Counted from the first letter of the stretch, positions 1-10,961 are shown. The stretch is DNA of 64,000 nucleotides from Amphritea opalescens (GCF_003957515.1 NZ_RQXW01000011.1:56089-120088), one strand, 5' to 3'. Program-made: numbers and translations. Notes: generated by a model not told the origin, from the letters alone.

Positions 1-1
1 C

Positions 2-52
2 TTCTTAATCTGGCGCTCGATGACCAGCCATCATGTCGAGGATGATGAATAA
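2..52 (+). CDS. livH: 3' end of a branched-chain amino-acid-type ABC permease (LivH-like), partial
   Basis: An open frame enters from the left edge and ends at TAA 50-52; the A of that stop is also the first base of the next ATG (TAATG). Only 16 codons are visible, too few to identify by sequence. The LivH call is inferred from the one-base stop/start overlap with a LivM-type permease and from the usual livH-livM-livG-livF order. Confidence 0.5.
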   Translation, partial: FLIWRSMTSHHVEDDE

Positions 53-1851
53 TGAAACAACGCTACCTGATTATTATCGGCCTTATTACACTGTTCCTTG
101 CGCCCTTAGTGCTGCCAACCTTTCAAATAACACTACTCAACTATATCGGTCTATATGCTCTAGTTGTACTGGGCTTAGTCTTACTCACCGGTGTCGGCGG
201 CATGACTAGCTTCGGACAAGCCGCTTTCGTGGGGCTAGGTGCGTATGCCACCGCCTATATCACCACCACCGAGCAGCTGCCTGAATGGCTTAGCTGGACC
301 GCAGGATCACCCTGGGCGGGTTTGCTGGTAGGCATACTGCTAACCGCCGTTGTTGCGCTTTTTCTTGGCGCCGTCACCTTAAAGCTATCGGGTCATTACT
401 TACCGCTCGGTACCATCGCTTGGGGCATATCGCTTTATTACCTATTTGGGACCATGAGCTCAATGGGGGGACATACCGGTATCAGTGGTTTACCTTCACT
501 CAATATTTTCGGGATCAGCCTAGATAAAGGGGAGAAGATCTATTACCTGATCTGGGCCATTTTAATGGTCGCCATCTGGATCACCAGCAACCTGCTTAAC
601 TCGCGGGAAGGTCGTGCTATACGCGCCCTTAAGGGCGGCCAACTGATGGCTGAGTCAATGGGTATTAATACCTTTCGCTCGAAGATGGTTATCTTTCTGA
701 TCTCCGCTATCTTTGCTGCGCTATCTGGCTGGCTTTATGCCCATACACAACGCTTCGTCAACCCAACGCCGTTTGGCTTACAGATGGGTATTGATTACTT
801 ATTTATGGCCCTGATTGGCGGCGCTGCCAGTGTTTGGGGAGCTCTTTTGGGCGCCGGTGTACTCACCATGTTGAAACAGTGGCTACAAGACTTTTTACCG
901 TTAATCATGGGCGGTAGCGGTCAATACGAAACCATTGTGCTGGGCTTACTGATTATCTTTATGATGCAACGCGCCCCCGGCGGTCTGTGGCTCATCTTAG
1001 TCAAACTCACACCGGTATCATGGCGTAACCAGCACCGTATCAAGGTTGATACCTCGGCAGCCGATCTACCGCGCCAAGCGTTACCGAAAAAAGGCGACCT
1101 GCTGCTCGAAGCCCGTCATGTTACACGGCGCTTTGGCGGTCTCGTTGCCAATAACAACATGAGCCTGCAACTGCACGCGGGCGAAGTGCTGGCACTCATC
1201 GGCCCGAACGGCGCAGGTAAAAGCACCATGTTTAATCAGCTATCGGCGGTCGATAGTCCGAGCGACGGTGAAGTGCTCTTTTTAAACCAGAGCCTCAGCA
1301 ATAAAACATCACGCCAAGTCGCCCAAATGGGGATGAGTCGCACCTTTCAGCACGTCAAACTGCTGCCCACCATGAGTGCGCTGGAAAACGTCGCCCTAGG
1401 TGCCCATATGCGCGGCAAAAAAGGTGTCCTCAACGCCCTCTTCCATCTCGAAAGGGATGAAGAACAACGGCTATTAAAAGAAGCACAGTATCAATTAAAT
1501 CGCGTTGGATTAGGTGACCACCTGCATACCGAAGCCGGTAGCTTGTCACTCGGTCAACAACGTATTTTAGAGATTGCCCGCGCGCTATGCTCAGACCCTT
1601 GCGTCTTGCTACTCGATGAACCCGCCGCAGGACTGCGTCACAAAGAGAAACAGGCGCTAGCAGGGTTGCTCAAGAAGCTACGTGCCGAAGGCCTCGCTAT
1701 TTTGTTGGTGGAACATGATATGGACTTCGTGATGAACTTGGTTGATCGCATTGTGGTCATGGAGTTTGGTGAGAAAATCGCCGAAGGCCTACCAGAAGAG
1801 ATACAAACCAACCCTGCGGTTCTAGAAGCCTACTTGGGAGGTGCTGAATAA
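52..1851 (+). CDS. Fused branched-chain amino acid ABC transporter permease-ATPase (LivM-LivG fusion)
   Basis: This 599-residue inner-membrane protein joins two subunits that are usually separate. Residues 1 to about 320 are a polytopic LivM-type permease with many hydrophobic segments and the family stretch GGVGGMTSFGQAAFVGLGAY near residue 45. Residues from about 345 are a LivG ATPase: Walker A GPNGAGKST near 384-392, signature LSLGQQR near 497, Walker B LLLDEPAAG near 520. It should import a branched amino acid or a small carboxylate, amide or aromatic acid together with LivH, LivF and a periplasmic binding protein. Its stop overlaps the livF start (TAATG). The binding-protein gene may lie upstream of the window; another Liv-type binding protein is at 14976-16187. 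The ligand cannot be read from sequence. Confidence 0.92.
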   Translation: MKQRYLIIIGLITLFLAPLVLPTFQITLLNYIGLYALVVLGLVLLTGVGGMTSFGQAAFVGLGAYATAYITTTEQLPEWLSWTAGSPWAGLLVGILLTAVVALFLGAVTLKLSGHYLPLGTIAWGISLYYLFGTMSSMGGHTGISGLPSLNIFGISLDKGEKIYYLIWAILMVAIWITSNLLNSREGRAIRALKGGQLMAESMGINTFRSKMVIFLISAIFAALSGWLYAHTQRFVNPTPFGLQMGIDYLFMALIGGAASVWGALLGAGVLTMLKQWLQDFLPLIMGGSGQYETIVLGLLIIFMMQRAPGGLWLILVKLTPVSWRNQHRIKVDTSAADLPRQALPKKGDLLLEARHVTRRFGGLVANNNMSLQLHAGEVLALIGPNGAGKSTMFNQLSAVDSPSDGEVLFLNQSLSNKTSRQVAQMGMSRTFQHVKLLPTMSALENVALGAHMRGKKGVLNALFHLERDEEQRLLKEAQYQLNRVGLGDHLHTEAGSLSLGQQRILEIARALCSDPCVLLLDEPAAGLRHKEKQALAGLLKKLRAEGLAILLVEHDMDFVMNLVDRIVVMEFGEKIAEGLPEEIQTNPAVLEAYLGGAE

Positions 1852-2609
1852 TGAGTACTCAGGATAATAAACTACTTAATGTCAGCGACCTACACGTGGC
1901 CTATGGCAAAGTTGAAGCCCTAACGGGCATTGACCTCACGCTAAAAGAGGGCCAATTAGTCACCGTCATTGGCCCTAATGGTGCGGGTAAAACCACCCTA
2001 CTATCAGCCATCATGGGAGTGCTTCCATCCACCGGCACTATTCATTTCAATGGTCAGGATTTCTTTAGCCCTGAAGTTGAAACTCTTGTCGGCCATGGTC
2101 TGGGATTAGTGTCTGAGAAACGTGAGTTATTCTCAACCATGAGCGTGCAAGATAACTTGCTCCTCGGCGCCTTTCTTCGCTATCGCCGCGGCGACACGAG
2201 TTACGATACGACCCTCGCAGAAATCTATAGCCTCTTCCCGCGGCTATGGGAACGTCGGCATCAACAAGCCGGCACGCTCTCCGGTGGCGAACGGCAGATG
2301 TTGGCCATTGGTCGGGCGATGATGGGTAAACCCAAACTGCTTATGCTGGATGAACCTAGTCTTGGGTTGGCGCCGCTGATTACCCGAGAAATATTCCGTA
2401 TCTTCGCCGACTTGCGACGCCAAGGCGTATCCATCCTACTCGTTGAACAAAACGCACGTGCCGCACTAAAAGTAGCCGATTACGCCTACGTATTAGAAGG
2501 GGGTCAGGTCGCGATGCATGGGCCAGCCGCTGATCTCGCTAATGACCCCCGCATTATTGAAGCGTACCTAGGTTTAGCGAGCAAACACCAAGAACTGCTA
2601 TCGAGCTAA
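1851..2609 (+). CDS. livF: Branched-chain amino acid-type ABC transporter ATP-binding protein LivF
   Basis: A 252-residue cytoplasmic ATPase that pairs with the LivG half of the upstream fusion to power import. It has Walker A GPNGAGKTT near residue 41, signature LSGGERQML, Walker B LLMLDEPSLGL and the H-loop-equivalent region ILLVEQNA typical of LivF. Length is close to the usual 235-250. It starts one base inside the stop of the fusion gene (TAATG), so translational coupling is likely. A strong hairpin lies 22 bases after its stop and should end the liv transcript or reduce read-through into the reductase gene. Confidence 0.94.
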   Translation: MSTQDNKLLNVSDLHVAYGKVEALTGIDLTLKEGQLVTVIGPNGAGKTTLLSAIMGVLPSTGTIHFNGQDFFSPEVETLVGHGLGLVSEKRELFSTMSVQDNLLLGAFLRYRRGDTSYDTTLAEIYSLFPRLWERRHQQAGTLSGGERQMLAIGRAMMGKPKLLMLDEPSLGLAPLITREIFRIFADLRRQGVSILLVEQNARAALKVADYAYVLEGGQVAMHGPAADLANDPRIIEAYLGLASKHQELLSS

Positions 2610-2628
2610 CACATTAAACGCTGTGACC

Positions 2629-2657
2629 AAGGGGAGAGACGTTCACCTCTCCCCTTT
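2629..2657 (+). terminator. Rho-independent terminator after livF
   Basis: A perfect 8-bp inverted repeat, GGGGAGAG (2631-2638) and CTCTCCCC (2647-2654), is extended by AA/TT to 10 bp and followed by TTT. It lies between livF and the PanE-like gene, inside the first codons of the longest frame of the latter, which argues that the true start of that gene is downstream. Confidence 0.75.
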
Positions 2658-2673
2658 CATAATGGAAGTATCA

Positions 2674-3648
2674 ATGATGAAAATATGTATTGCCGGTGCC
2701 GGCGCAATCGGATGCACATTAGCCGCTCGCTTAGCCCAATCGGGGCAAAGCGTGAATGTCTTAGCGAGAGGCAAAACACTGGAAGTGTTACAACAAAATG
2801 GGATACAGCTGTCAGATATAGATGGCGATTACCGCGTAGAAGTTAACGTCTCAGATTCGGCCGAAACCTTAGGCCATCAGGATCTTATTTTTGTCTGCAC
2901 TAAGGCTCCCTCGCTGACCAGCATGCTCAAATTGATTCAACCGATGTTACATGCAGAGACCATCATTATTCCGGTCGTTAATGGCATTCCCTGGTGGTAT
3001 TTCCAAGGAATCCAAGGCCGCTTCGCCGGTGAATCGATTCAGGCGATCGATCCTCAAGGGCTAATGAGCCGCCTAGCGCCGCAACAGCACCTGATCGGTT
3101 GCGTCGTATTCATTACCGCCTGCCGTGATGCCCCCGGCGTTGTCACCTCAACCACGCCTCACTTAATGGTGATAGGGGAGATCGATCACCGCATGAGTGA
3201 ACGACTGACCCATGTTAGAGCCATCATTGAAAACGCCGGTATCGAAGCCCGTGCGGTTGATAATATTCGTGACTACATCTGGACAAAGGTAGCCGCCAAC
3301 CTCACCTCAAACCCGCTCTCGGTCGTCACCAAAGGCACCCTAGAGCAGATCTATGGAGATACCCACTTAACACCGTTGGTGAGAACCATGTTCAACGAGG
3401 TGCTGTTAACCGCAGCGGCCTATAGCGCACGTATCAGCTTTGACCCACAAACCTTTATGGAACAAGGGGCAGAGATGGGTGCCGTTAAAACCTCCATGCT
3501 GCAAGACTATGAAGAGCATCAACCATTAGAGCTCGAAGCGATCGGTTACGCGGTATTGGAACTCGCCAGTAAGGTTGATATCCCCATGCCTGCGACACAA
3601 AACCTGTTGGCGTTAACACAGTTTATCGCCGACCAGTGCCAACCTTAA
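2674..3648 (+). CDS. Ketopantoate reductase family (ApbA/PanE-like) oxidoreductase
   Basis: This protein of about 324 residues has an N-terminal Rossmann fold (KICIAGAGAIGCTLAARL, residues 2-20) and a C-terminal ApbA domain with the conserved Lys of WTKVAANLTSNPLS. The family reduces 2-dehydropantoate with NADPH, but many paralogues in catabolic operons act on other 2-oxo or 3-oxo acids. Its place between a Liv-type transporter and a class II aldolase suggests a catabolic role rather than pantothenate synthesis. I choose ATG 2674 because GGAAG sits 5 bases upstream; the in-frame start at 2623 would put a terminator hairpin inside the coding region. ATG 2677 is also possible. Confidence 0.85.
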   Translation: MMKICIAGAGAIGCTLAARLAQSGQSVNVLARGKTLEVLQQNGIQLSDIDGDYRVEVNVSDSAETLGHQDLIFVCTKAPSLTSMLKLIQPMLHAETIIIPVVNGIPWWYFQGIQGRFAGESIQAIDPQGLMSRLAPQQHLIGCVVFITACRDAPGVVTSTTPHLMVIGEIDHRMSERLTHVRAIIENAGIEARAVDNIRDYIWTKVAANLTSNPLSVVTKGTLEQIYGDTHLTPLVRTMFNEVLLTAAAYSARISFDPQTFMEQGAEMGAVKTSMLQDYEEHQPLELEAIGYAVLELASKVDIPMPATQNLLALTQFIADQCQP

Positions 3649-3674
3649 TACCACAGATTCGACGGAGAGCAACC

Positions 3675-4430
3675 ATGACAGACAACCGCCCTAGCCATAT
3701 CAGCGAAGATGAGTGGGCACTGCGTGTTAAGCTCGCGCATTGCTATCACTTGATCAATTTTTTTGGTTGGACAGAGACCATTTTCAACCACATTTCGGCA
3801 CGCCTACCCCAGATAGAGGGCGAATACCTAGTTAACCCATTTGGCCTAAATTACACCGAAATAACCCCCGCCAACCTCCTTAAGGTGGATGTCGATGGTC
3901 ACAAGTTGGATGAATCGTCCTATGATGGCAATCCTGCGGGATTCGCCTTGCACGGTGCGATTCACGCGGCCCGCGACGATATCCACTGCGTCATCCATAC
4001 GCATACGAACGAAATCTCTGCCGTCGCCATGAAACAATCCGGTTTTACCCATGACAGCTTCTACGGCGCTCAACTCTATAACCGAGTCGGCTATCATGCT
4101 TTCGAGGGCATCACCCTATTTGATGATGAAAAATCCCGTATGCTCGCTAGCCTTGGTGAAAAACATATTCTCGTCTTGAGAAATCATGGTATCGCCGTCG
4201 GCGAGTTTGATATTGAACGAACCTTTTTCCTCTTGTGGACCGTACAGCGTGCTGCCGAGATACAGGTGACCGCCGGTGCGCTAGGCGGTGAAGACGTTCT
4301 ACTCGACACAAGCATCAGCCAAAAATGTGCCGATTTAACCCAGATGTTGATTAAGGATAGTGGCTTCGCCATTAAATTTTTTACCGCGATGGTGCGCAAG
4401 ATGGAAGCCGAAAAAGGCCCCTGTTGGTAG
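3675..4430 (+). CDS. Class II aldolase/adducin family protein
   Basis: A protein of about 251 residues of the fuculose-1-phosphate aldolase/adducin fold. Zinc-ligand histidines are visible as VIHTHT and, further on, in LRNHGIA. GGAGA lies 6 bases before ATG 3675; the longer frame from 3636 would overlap the reductase gene and has no ribosome site. Family members perform retro-aldol cleavage, epimerisation or decarboxylation of small hydroxy acids, so the reaction here is not known. Together with the PanE-like reductase and the liv genes it probably forms a small uptake-and-degradation operon. Confidence 0.85.
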   Translation: MTDNRPSHISEDEWALRVKLAHCYHLINFFGWTETIFNHISARLPQIEGEYLVNPFGLNYTEITPANLLKVDVDGHKLDESSYDGNPAGFALHGAIHAARDDIHCVIHTHTNEISAVAMKQSGFTHDSFYGAQLYNRVGYHAFEGITLFDDEKSRMLASLGEKHILVLRNHGIAVGEFDIERTFFLLWTVQRAAEIQVTAGALGGEDVLLDTSISQKCADLTQMLIKDSGFAIKFFTAMVRKMEAEKGPCW

Positions 4431-4509
4431 TAGCCTTACTGCTTGACGGCTTCTCTATCGGGGCGCTTTTATCAGCGATTAATAGACACATCAGGAACCC
4501 ATATATCCA

Positions 4510-4992
4510 ATGACACAACCTGTTCGCAAACCACGCAGCCAACGCTATAACCCCGCTAGCGAAGCGTTCCACAAAGAAGAGTTTCCTTTTTATTGGCTGG
4601 CTCAGGTCCATGGCCGCTATTCGGTCGCACTCGAAAAAGCACTCAAAAAGATCAACCTCGATATCCCCCGCTGGCGAGTGCTATTCACCCTGAAAGAGGA
4701 AGGTACCTGCAGCATTTCACAGATCGCCAATGAGGCCATCGCCAAAGTCCCGACGATAACAAAAACGATTCAACGCATGAAAGAGGATGGGTTGGTCGAG
4801 ACCCGAGTCCGACATGATGATGGCCGAGTGACCGAAGTGCTGATGACTCAGAAAGGCGAAGAGGCCATTGCCGATATCCAAGCAGCGACCCACCAGCTGT
4901 TTCGTCAAAGTTTTAAGGATATGACCGAAGCGCAAATCAAACGATTGAATAAACTATTAGAACAGCTCTTTAACAATTTACCGGACCATTAA
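4510..4992 (+). CDS. MarR family transcriptional regulator
   Basis: A 160-residue winged-helix regulator. The helix-turn-helix (SISQIANEAIAKVPTITKTI) is followed by the wing DGLVETRVRHDDGRVTEVLM, the classic MarR pattern in which the Asp and Arg of the wing contact DNA. Such proteins dimerise and usually respond to phenolic or CoA-linked ligands. It lies 79 bases after the aldolase gene on the same strand and is the likely local regulator of the liv-reductase-aldolase cluster. No clear operator was identified. Confidence 0.9.
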   Translation: MTQPVRKPRSQRYNPASEAFHKEEFPFYWLAQVHGRYSVALEKALKKINLDIPRWRVLFTLKEEGTCSISQIANEAIAKVPTITKTIQRMKEDGLVETRVRHDDGRVTEVLMTQKGEEAIADIQAATHQLFRQSFKDMTEAQIKRLNKLLEQLFNNLPDH

Positions 4993-5125
4993 TAGTCTTC
5001 AGGCAATCGACATAGCAAACTAAACAGCCATTCAACACATCAGATGTCAGCCGCCATAAAAGCGACCCAGGTGACGTTGAATCAGCCCATAGATAATGCG
5101 GGCTCAGGTTGAGCAGACTTGTTAC

Positions 5126-5218
5126 AAGAAAAAAGCCGTGACACGAAAAGAGCTGTAGCAAGAAAGAGTTGTAACAAGAAAGAGCTGTGACGAGAAAGAG
5201 CTATAACAAGAAACAGAG
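5126..5218. repeat. Short tandem repeat, 16-bp unit, four to five copies
   Basis: Units of the form AGAAAGAGCTGTAACA occupy 5145-5160, 5161-5176, 5177-5192 and 5193-5208, with a partial fifth unit to 5218 and a degenerate one before 5145. Copies differ at one to three positions. The array sits between the convergent MarR gene and katG terminator, in noncoding DNA. No function is evident. Confidence 0.8.
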
Positions 5219-5222
5219 AGAC

Positions 5223-5259
5223 AAAAACCCCCACGTCACCTTGAATAGCAACGTGGAGG
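5223..5259 (-). terminator. Terminator of katG
   Basis: On the minus strand the stem CTCCACGT / ACGTGGGG (one G-T pair) with a 14-base loop is followed by GTTTTTGT. It begins about 11 bases after the katG stop. Confidence 0.75.
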
Positions 5260-5269
5260 TAGATCAGAA

Positions 5270-7429
<2,160 letters not shown>

Positions 7430-7523
7430 TCAAGCTCCTACTTGTTCATGAAAAGACCTTGTTGTCTTGCCACGTTATGATCAATTCAGGCACTACTATC
7501 CATCACCCCTGACAGGATGTGAA

Positions 7524-7560
7524 ACCATTTACGCCTATACTGATCATAGGTTTTATCTAT
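7524..7560 (-). promoter_or_regulatory. OxyR-type operator upstream of katG
   Basis: The + strand shows CTAT-N7-ATAG-N7-CTAT at 7535-7538, 7546-7549 and 7557-7560, exactly the last three quarters of the OxyR pattern ATAG-N7-CTAT-N7-ATAG-N7-CTAT. The first quarter (7524-7527, ACCA) is weak, so 13 of 16 positions fit. It lies about 100-135 bp before the katG start, where an activator of katG is expected. The rest of 7427-7822 shows no credible gene. Confidence 0.65.
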
Positions 7561-7822
7561 CAGTTTGCATGGTTATCGTTAAAAATATTCTGATCTCTGT
7601 CTATAAACCCTATGAGATTGAGATAAGTTGCTCGATATCGCCAGCAGTAGCACGTGGAATGAGCCGATAAAAGACACTAAAACAATTTTGACGAAGAAGA
7701 CTGACGAGAAAGTAGAGTGATCAAAAGCAGGTAAAAACGGAGCATAAAAGAAGTTGAATGAGCGGTTAAAGGTTTCCACTCAACTCAGAGGTGACATAAC
7801 TTTTTGTGGGGGAAAATAAATC

Positions 7823-7852
7823 GACCTAAACACCTTTTTAGATGTTTAGGTC
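7823..7852. other. Inverted repeat (10-bp stem) between katG and the autotransporter gene
   Basis: GACCTAAACA (7823-7832) pairs with TGTTTAGGTC (7843-7852) across a 10-base loop. There is no T-run on either side. It may be an RNA hairpin or a protein-binding site. Confidence 0.45.
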
Positions 7853-7893
7853 GTAACAACATAATGATTTACTAGCGATTACCGTTCAGTCGT

Positions 7894-7927
7894 GCGGTTT
7901 AAATCCAAGAATAACGATTTAAACCGC
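7894..7927 (-). terminator. Hairpin directly after the autotransporter gene
   Basis: GCGGTTTAAAT (7894-7904) and ATTTAAACCGC (7917-7927) form a perfect 11-bp stem starting 5 bases after the stop codon. No U-tract follows, so it may protect the 3' end or act as an imperfect terminator. Confidence 0.5.
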
Positions 7928-7932
7928 CCTGG

Positions 7933-10476
7933 TTAAAACTGAACATTAACGGATAGCTGCACACGGCTTGAGTCATAGGTGTCGGCAAAGAGACCGCTAT
8001 AATCAAAACCAACCGTTGTTTGAGATGCTTTACCCCGATTTATCTGGTAGGCAAAACCCAGCTCTAAATCAGCATATTCACTATCACGTGCATCAACGGG
8101 TGTATCGAAAGCGCGCATGGTGCCAAAAGCAGTCGACACATCTAATGAATCGCTATTCTCTTTAACAATAGACAGTTTAGCGTGTGGAATGAAGTTGCCA
8201 TTACTCATTTTAATTTGTTTAGAGGCTTGTCCACCCAAAGACACCCAAGTGGTTTCGACAGAAAAATCGTCTGTTGAAACCGCAACGATAGGATCTCCAC
8301 CGGTTTCGGTGAAACCATCAACATCAGTCTTAACCCAGTAAGCCGAAGCAATAGGGCCCATTGACCAGCCACCGACATCGTAATTCATGCCTCCAGACAG
8401 ACCCGCAACGTATTGAGTACCATCAGTCGACGCTTTGTACGTTTCATTAATGGTATCGCCAATAATCACTTTCCGCTCAGAGTCATAATCCAGCGAATAA
8501 GCACCCACCATGGCATTTAAATAGGCCTTTTGCTGAAACTGTTTAGCCGCGTAGAACATGACACCTTTGGCGGCTGTATCCAACGAACCTCGGTTATCAT
8601 CAATATCAGCTTCACTATCGCCATAACCTAAGGCGACCCCAAGAACCACATCGTTACGCAACCTAAAATCAACACCCGCACTAAGGGTGTAATCTTCTAG
8701 GTCATAGCCGACTGAGTTAGTGGTGCTATCGTATTCACCTTTACCCGCAGTACCGTCAACGAAAATACCAATGCCATTCCCACTATGACGTAATCCGCCC
8801 GCATTGCTTGTAGCAAGACGAGAGGCTACCTCTTCCACCCCTTCTGCGCCGATATCCTCACCATCACTGCTAAACGCCATATTATCGATGATAGCGCCGC
8901 TAGCCGCAGCATTCGCACGCTGATTAATGCTAGACCGCTGACTCCTAACCAGTGCAAGAGCAGACTCGCTATAAGCACCTAAGAACGAGTAACCCACTCT
9001 CTCAAGGGATTGCGATATATTACCACTCGTTTCGATCGCATCGATAAGGTCATCATATTGATTCACACTCGTAACACTCGGACTCAACGCTTGAATTGAG
9101 TACGCGCTCACGGCAGGAACTGCAACAGGAACATATTGACCCAGATAGGCAATATTCGAACTATCAATGGACGCTGCTATCTTAAATTGAAGATCGGTAT
9201 TAGCCGCAGCAACAATGGGGGCAAAGACCGGTGCGATACGAAGGGTAAAGATACCGCCATCTAATCCAGCATAGTCGGCCACATCAAGACTGAAATTAAG
9301 GTTAACCTTACCTAAATCTTCCAGCACATCTTTTTCATACTTAGACTGTGCCAAAATAGCTTCGACCTGTGCGTCGGTCAGGATTACTTGCACATCGTTA
9401 TCAACAACTAGGTTTGGACTCACAATAGTATCATTATCAATACCATCATCGACCAGATCGGCGTCTTGCTCAACGAAAGTAACTTCATTGGTAACGGGAT
9501 CAATGGTTAGCTCACGATTAGTAAACCACTCCATGGTGCCATCACCGTTTATATCCATATAGGTGGCCATCAATACGCCATCGGTATCAGGATTGTCATC
9601 GTTATCCCAATAGATACCATCGGTACCCTGCGAAAAGCTGACCACCGCCGTATCACTGCCGAAAATGCTGTCAAAAAACGTCGATGTAGTGCCTGTATCA
9701 GGGTCAAAAGTCGTGGCAGCGCCGGCATTCAGTGTTGCAACGCCATCAGCCGTAAACTCGAGGCCGGTCCGTTCTGTGGCTGAAAAAAAACCAACAGCCA
9801 ACATATCATCGGTACCATCACCATTCGTGTCTTTCGCTTCTTTACCGAAGAGACCCGCAGAATAAAAGGTTCTCTGCAAAGGATCTTGGGCAACCGAAGC
9901 ATCAGCAGGCGCCCAATTAGTCACTTTATCTTCAGTTGAGTTATCAACCGTATTATCAAACAACACGGGATCAAGCGCCTCTGCCTTAACAAAGTCACTG
10001 CCGGTCCCTGTACCAACCAGCATCTGATAACCGACTAAACGTGCACCGGTATCATTCGACAGTTTTGTATAAGAGAAATACTCGGTTGTACCGCCGGTAT
10101 TAGAGGTTTGAAAAGTAAGGTCTAAAGGCGACCGCCCAGTCAGGGTCAGTTTTGTACGCTTACCACTATGGGGATTATCATCACAGCTTCCACCGGGAAC
10201 CGAAGCACGAAGGCAGTTAACAACCCCTTTTGCAGAAAAATGATTCGCCGATGTAAAGTCATCGTTATTCGTTTGCCCAGTAACGATTGACACTCCCGGT
10301 GCTACAACGCCTTCCGTCGCATCGACGGTCAGAACACCACCGCCTGAGTCATCAACAAATGAAGTTATCTCACCTGCGCTAACCTGTGAAGCGGCAAGCG
10401 AAAGAGCCAAAGCAGATATAGGAAAACAGTTGTTCGAGAATTTGTTCACTATCGTTGTCCAAGGTAGTTTATCCAT
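7933..10476 (-). CDS. Autotransporter with C-terminal beta-barrel and calcium-loop-rich passenger
   Basis: An 847-residue surface or secreted protein. Residues 1 to about 35 resemble a long signal peptide ending in SQVSAG. The passenger resembles choice-of-anchor F-type proteins (SYTKLSNDTGARLVGYQM near residue 135) and holds Asp-rich loops of EF-hand or dockerin type: DTNGDGTDD, DNDDNPDTDG and DINGDGTME. From about residue 570 the alternating pattern of an autotransporter barrel appears, ending in VQLSVNVQF with the terminal Phe recognised by the Bam machinery. The start has no obvious Shine-Dalgarno site. A perfect FNR box lies 137 bp upstream, so oxygen-responsive control is likely. Its function (adhesin, enzyme carrier or other) is unknown. 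Confidence 0.85.
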   Translation of the reverse strand: MDKLPWTTIVNKFSNNCFPISALALSLAASQVSAGEITSFVDDSGGGVLTVDATEGVVAPGVSIVTGQTNNDDFTSANHFSAKGVVNCLRASVPGGSCDDNPHSGKRTKLTLTGRSPLDLTFQTSNTGGTTEYFSYTKLSNDTGARLVGYQMLVGTGTGSDFVKAEALDPVLFDNTVDNSTEDKVTNWAPADASVAQDPLQRTFYSAGLFGKEAKDTNGDGTDDMLAVGFFSATERTGLEFTADGVATLNAGAATTFDPDTGTTSTFFDSIFGSDTAVVSFSQGTDGIYWDNDDNPDTDGVLMATYMDINGDGTMEWFTNRELTIDPVTNEVTFVEQDADLVDDGIDNDTIVSPNLVVDNDVQVILTDAQVEAILAQSKYEKDVLEDLGKVNLNFSLDVADYAGLDGGIFTLRIAPVFAPIVAAANTDLQFKIAASIDSSNIAYLGQYVPVAVPAVSAYSIQALSPSVTSVNQYDDLIDAIETSGNISQSLERVGYSFLGAYSESALALVRSQRSSINQRANAAASGAIIDNMAFSSDGEDIGAEGVEEVASRLATSNAGGLRHSGNGIGIFVDGTAGKGEYDSTTNSVGYDLEDYTLSAGVDFRLRNDVVLGVALGYGDSEADIDDNRGSLDTAAKGVMFYAAKQFQQKAYLNAMVGAYSLDYDSERKVIIGDTINETYKASTDGTQYVAGLSGGMNYDVGGWSMGPIASAYWVKTDVDGFTETGGDPIVAVSTDDFSVETTWVSLGGQASKQIKMSNGNFIPHAKLSIVKENSDSLDVSTAFGTMRAFDTPVDARDSEYADLELGFAYQINRGKASQTTVGFDYSGLFADTYDSSRVQLSVNVQF

Positions 10477-10612
10477 TTATTTAATAGGAGTGACTACTCT
10501 GCAGCATCTCGCTGTAAACTACTCCAACGCAGTTCTCACAACATAAGGGAATCTACTTACGTTAACCATAGTAACATTAGTTCAATCTAATTTAGAAAAG
10601 CCTTAAATAAAA

Positions 10613-10626
10613 TTGATCTAGATCAA
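10613..10626 (-). promoter_or_regulatory. Perfect FNR/Anr box
   Basis: TTGATCTAGATCAA equals the FNR consensus TTGAT-N4-ATCAA without a mismatch and is itself palindromic. It lies about 137 bp before the autotransporter start, in a region with no gene on the other side until 10962. If used, the transcription start would lie well upstream of the coding region. Confidence 0.65.
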
Positions 10627-10830
10627 TTAAATTAATTGCGCTTGAAATTCGATATCTATCTTACGATAACGCTACAGCCCTTATAGACTAAGCTCCACAG
10701 CGATTTTAAGATGGATTTAATAATGTTTTTGAATCTGAGATCGTTCTCTAAGCACCACTAAAGCCTAAGCACGAAGAACAACGCCTTCATGCCTCACTGC
10801 CGGCTCTGATGCTTGGGGTTGAGGGTGGAA

Positions 10831-10890
10831 TTGGGGTTGGGGTTGGGGTTGGGGTTGGGGTTGGGGTTGGGGTTGGGGTTGGGGTTGGGG
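10831..10890. repeat. (TTGGGG)10 telomere-like simple repeat, G-quadruplex candidate
   Basis: Exactly ten perfect copies of TTGGGG run from 10831 to 10890, with related TTGGGGTTGAGGG just before. The G-rich strand is the + strand. The tract lies 71 bases downstream of the ElaA-like gene stop and outside any credible gene. With ten G4 runs it can fold into quadruplexes. A 6-base unit can expand or contract without frame change, but here it is noncoding. Confidence 0.97.
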
Positions 10891-10961
10891 TTGAAATCGG
10901 CGCTGTTTTCGAGTGTTTTTTTACAACTGTGGTAGACCAAAGCGCCCAGTGGAACAGCTTG

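Noticed and set aside
7467..7670. Small plus-strand frame upstream of katG
   Set aside because: It overlaps the katG control region with the OxyR-like operator and has no protein-like composition or homologue I recognise.
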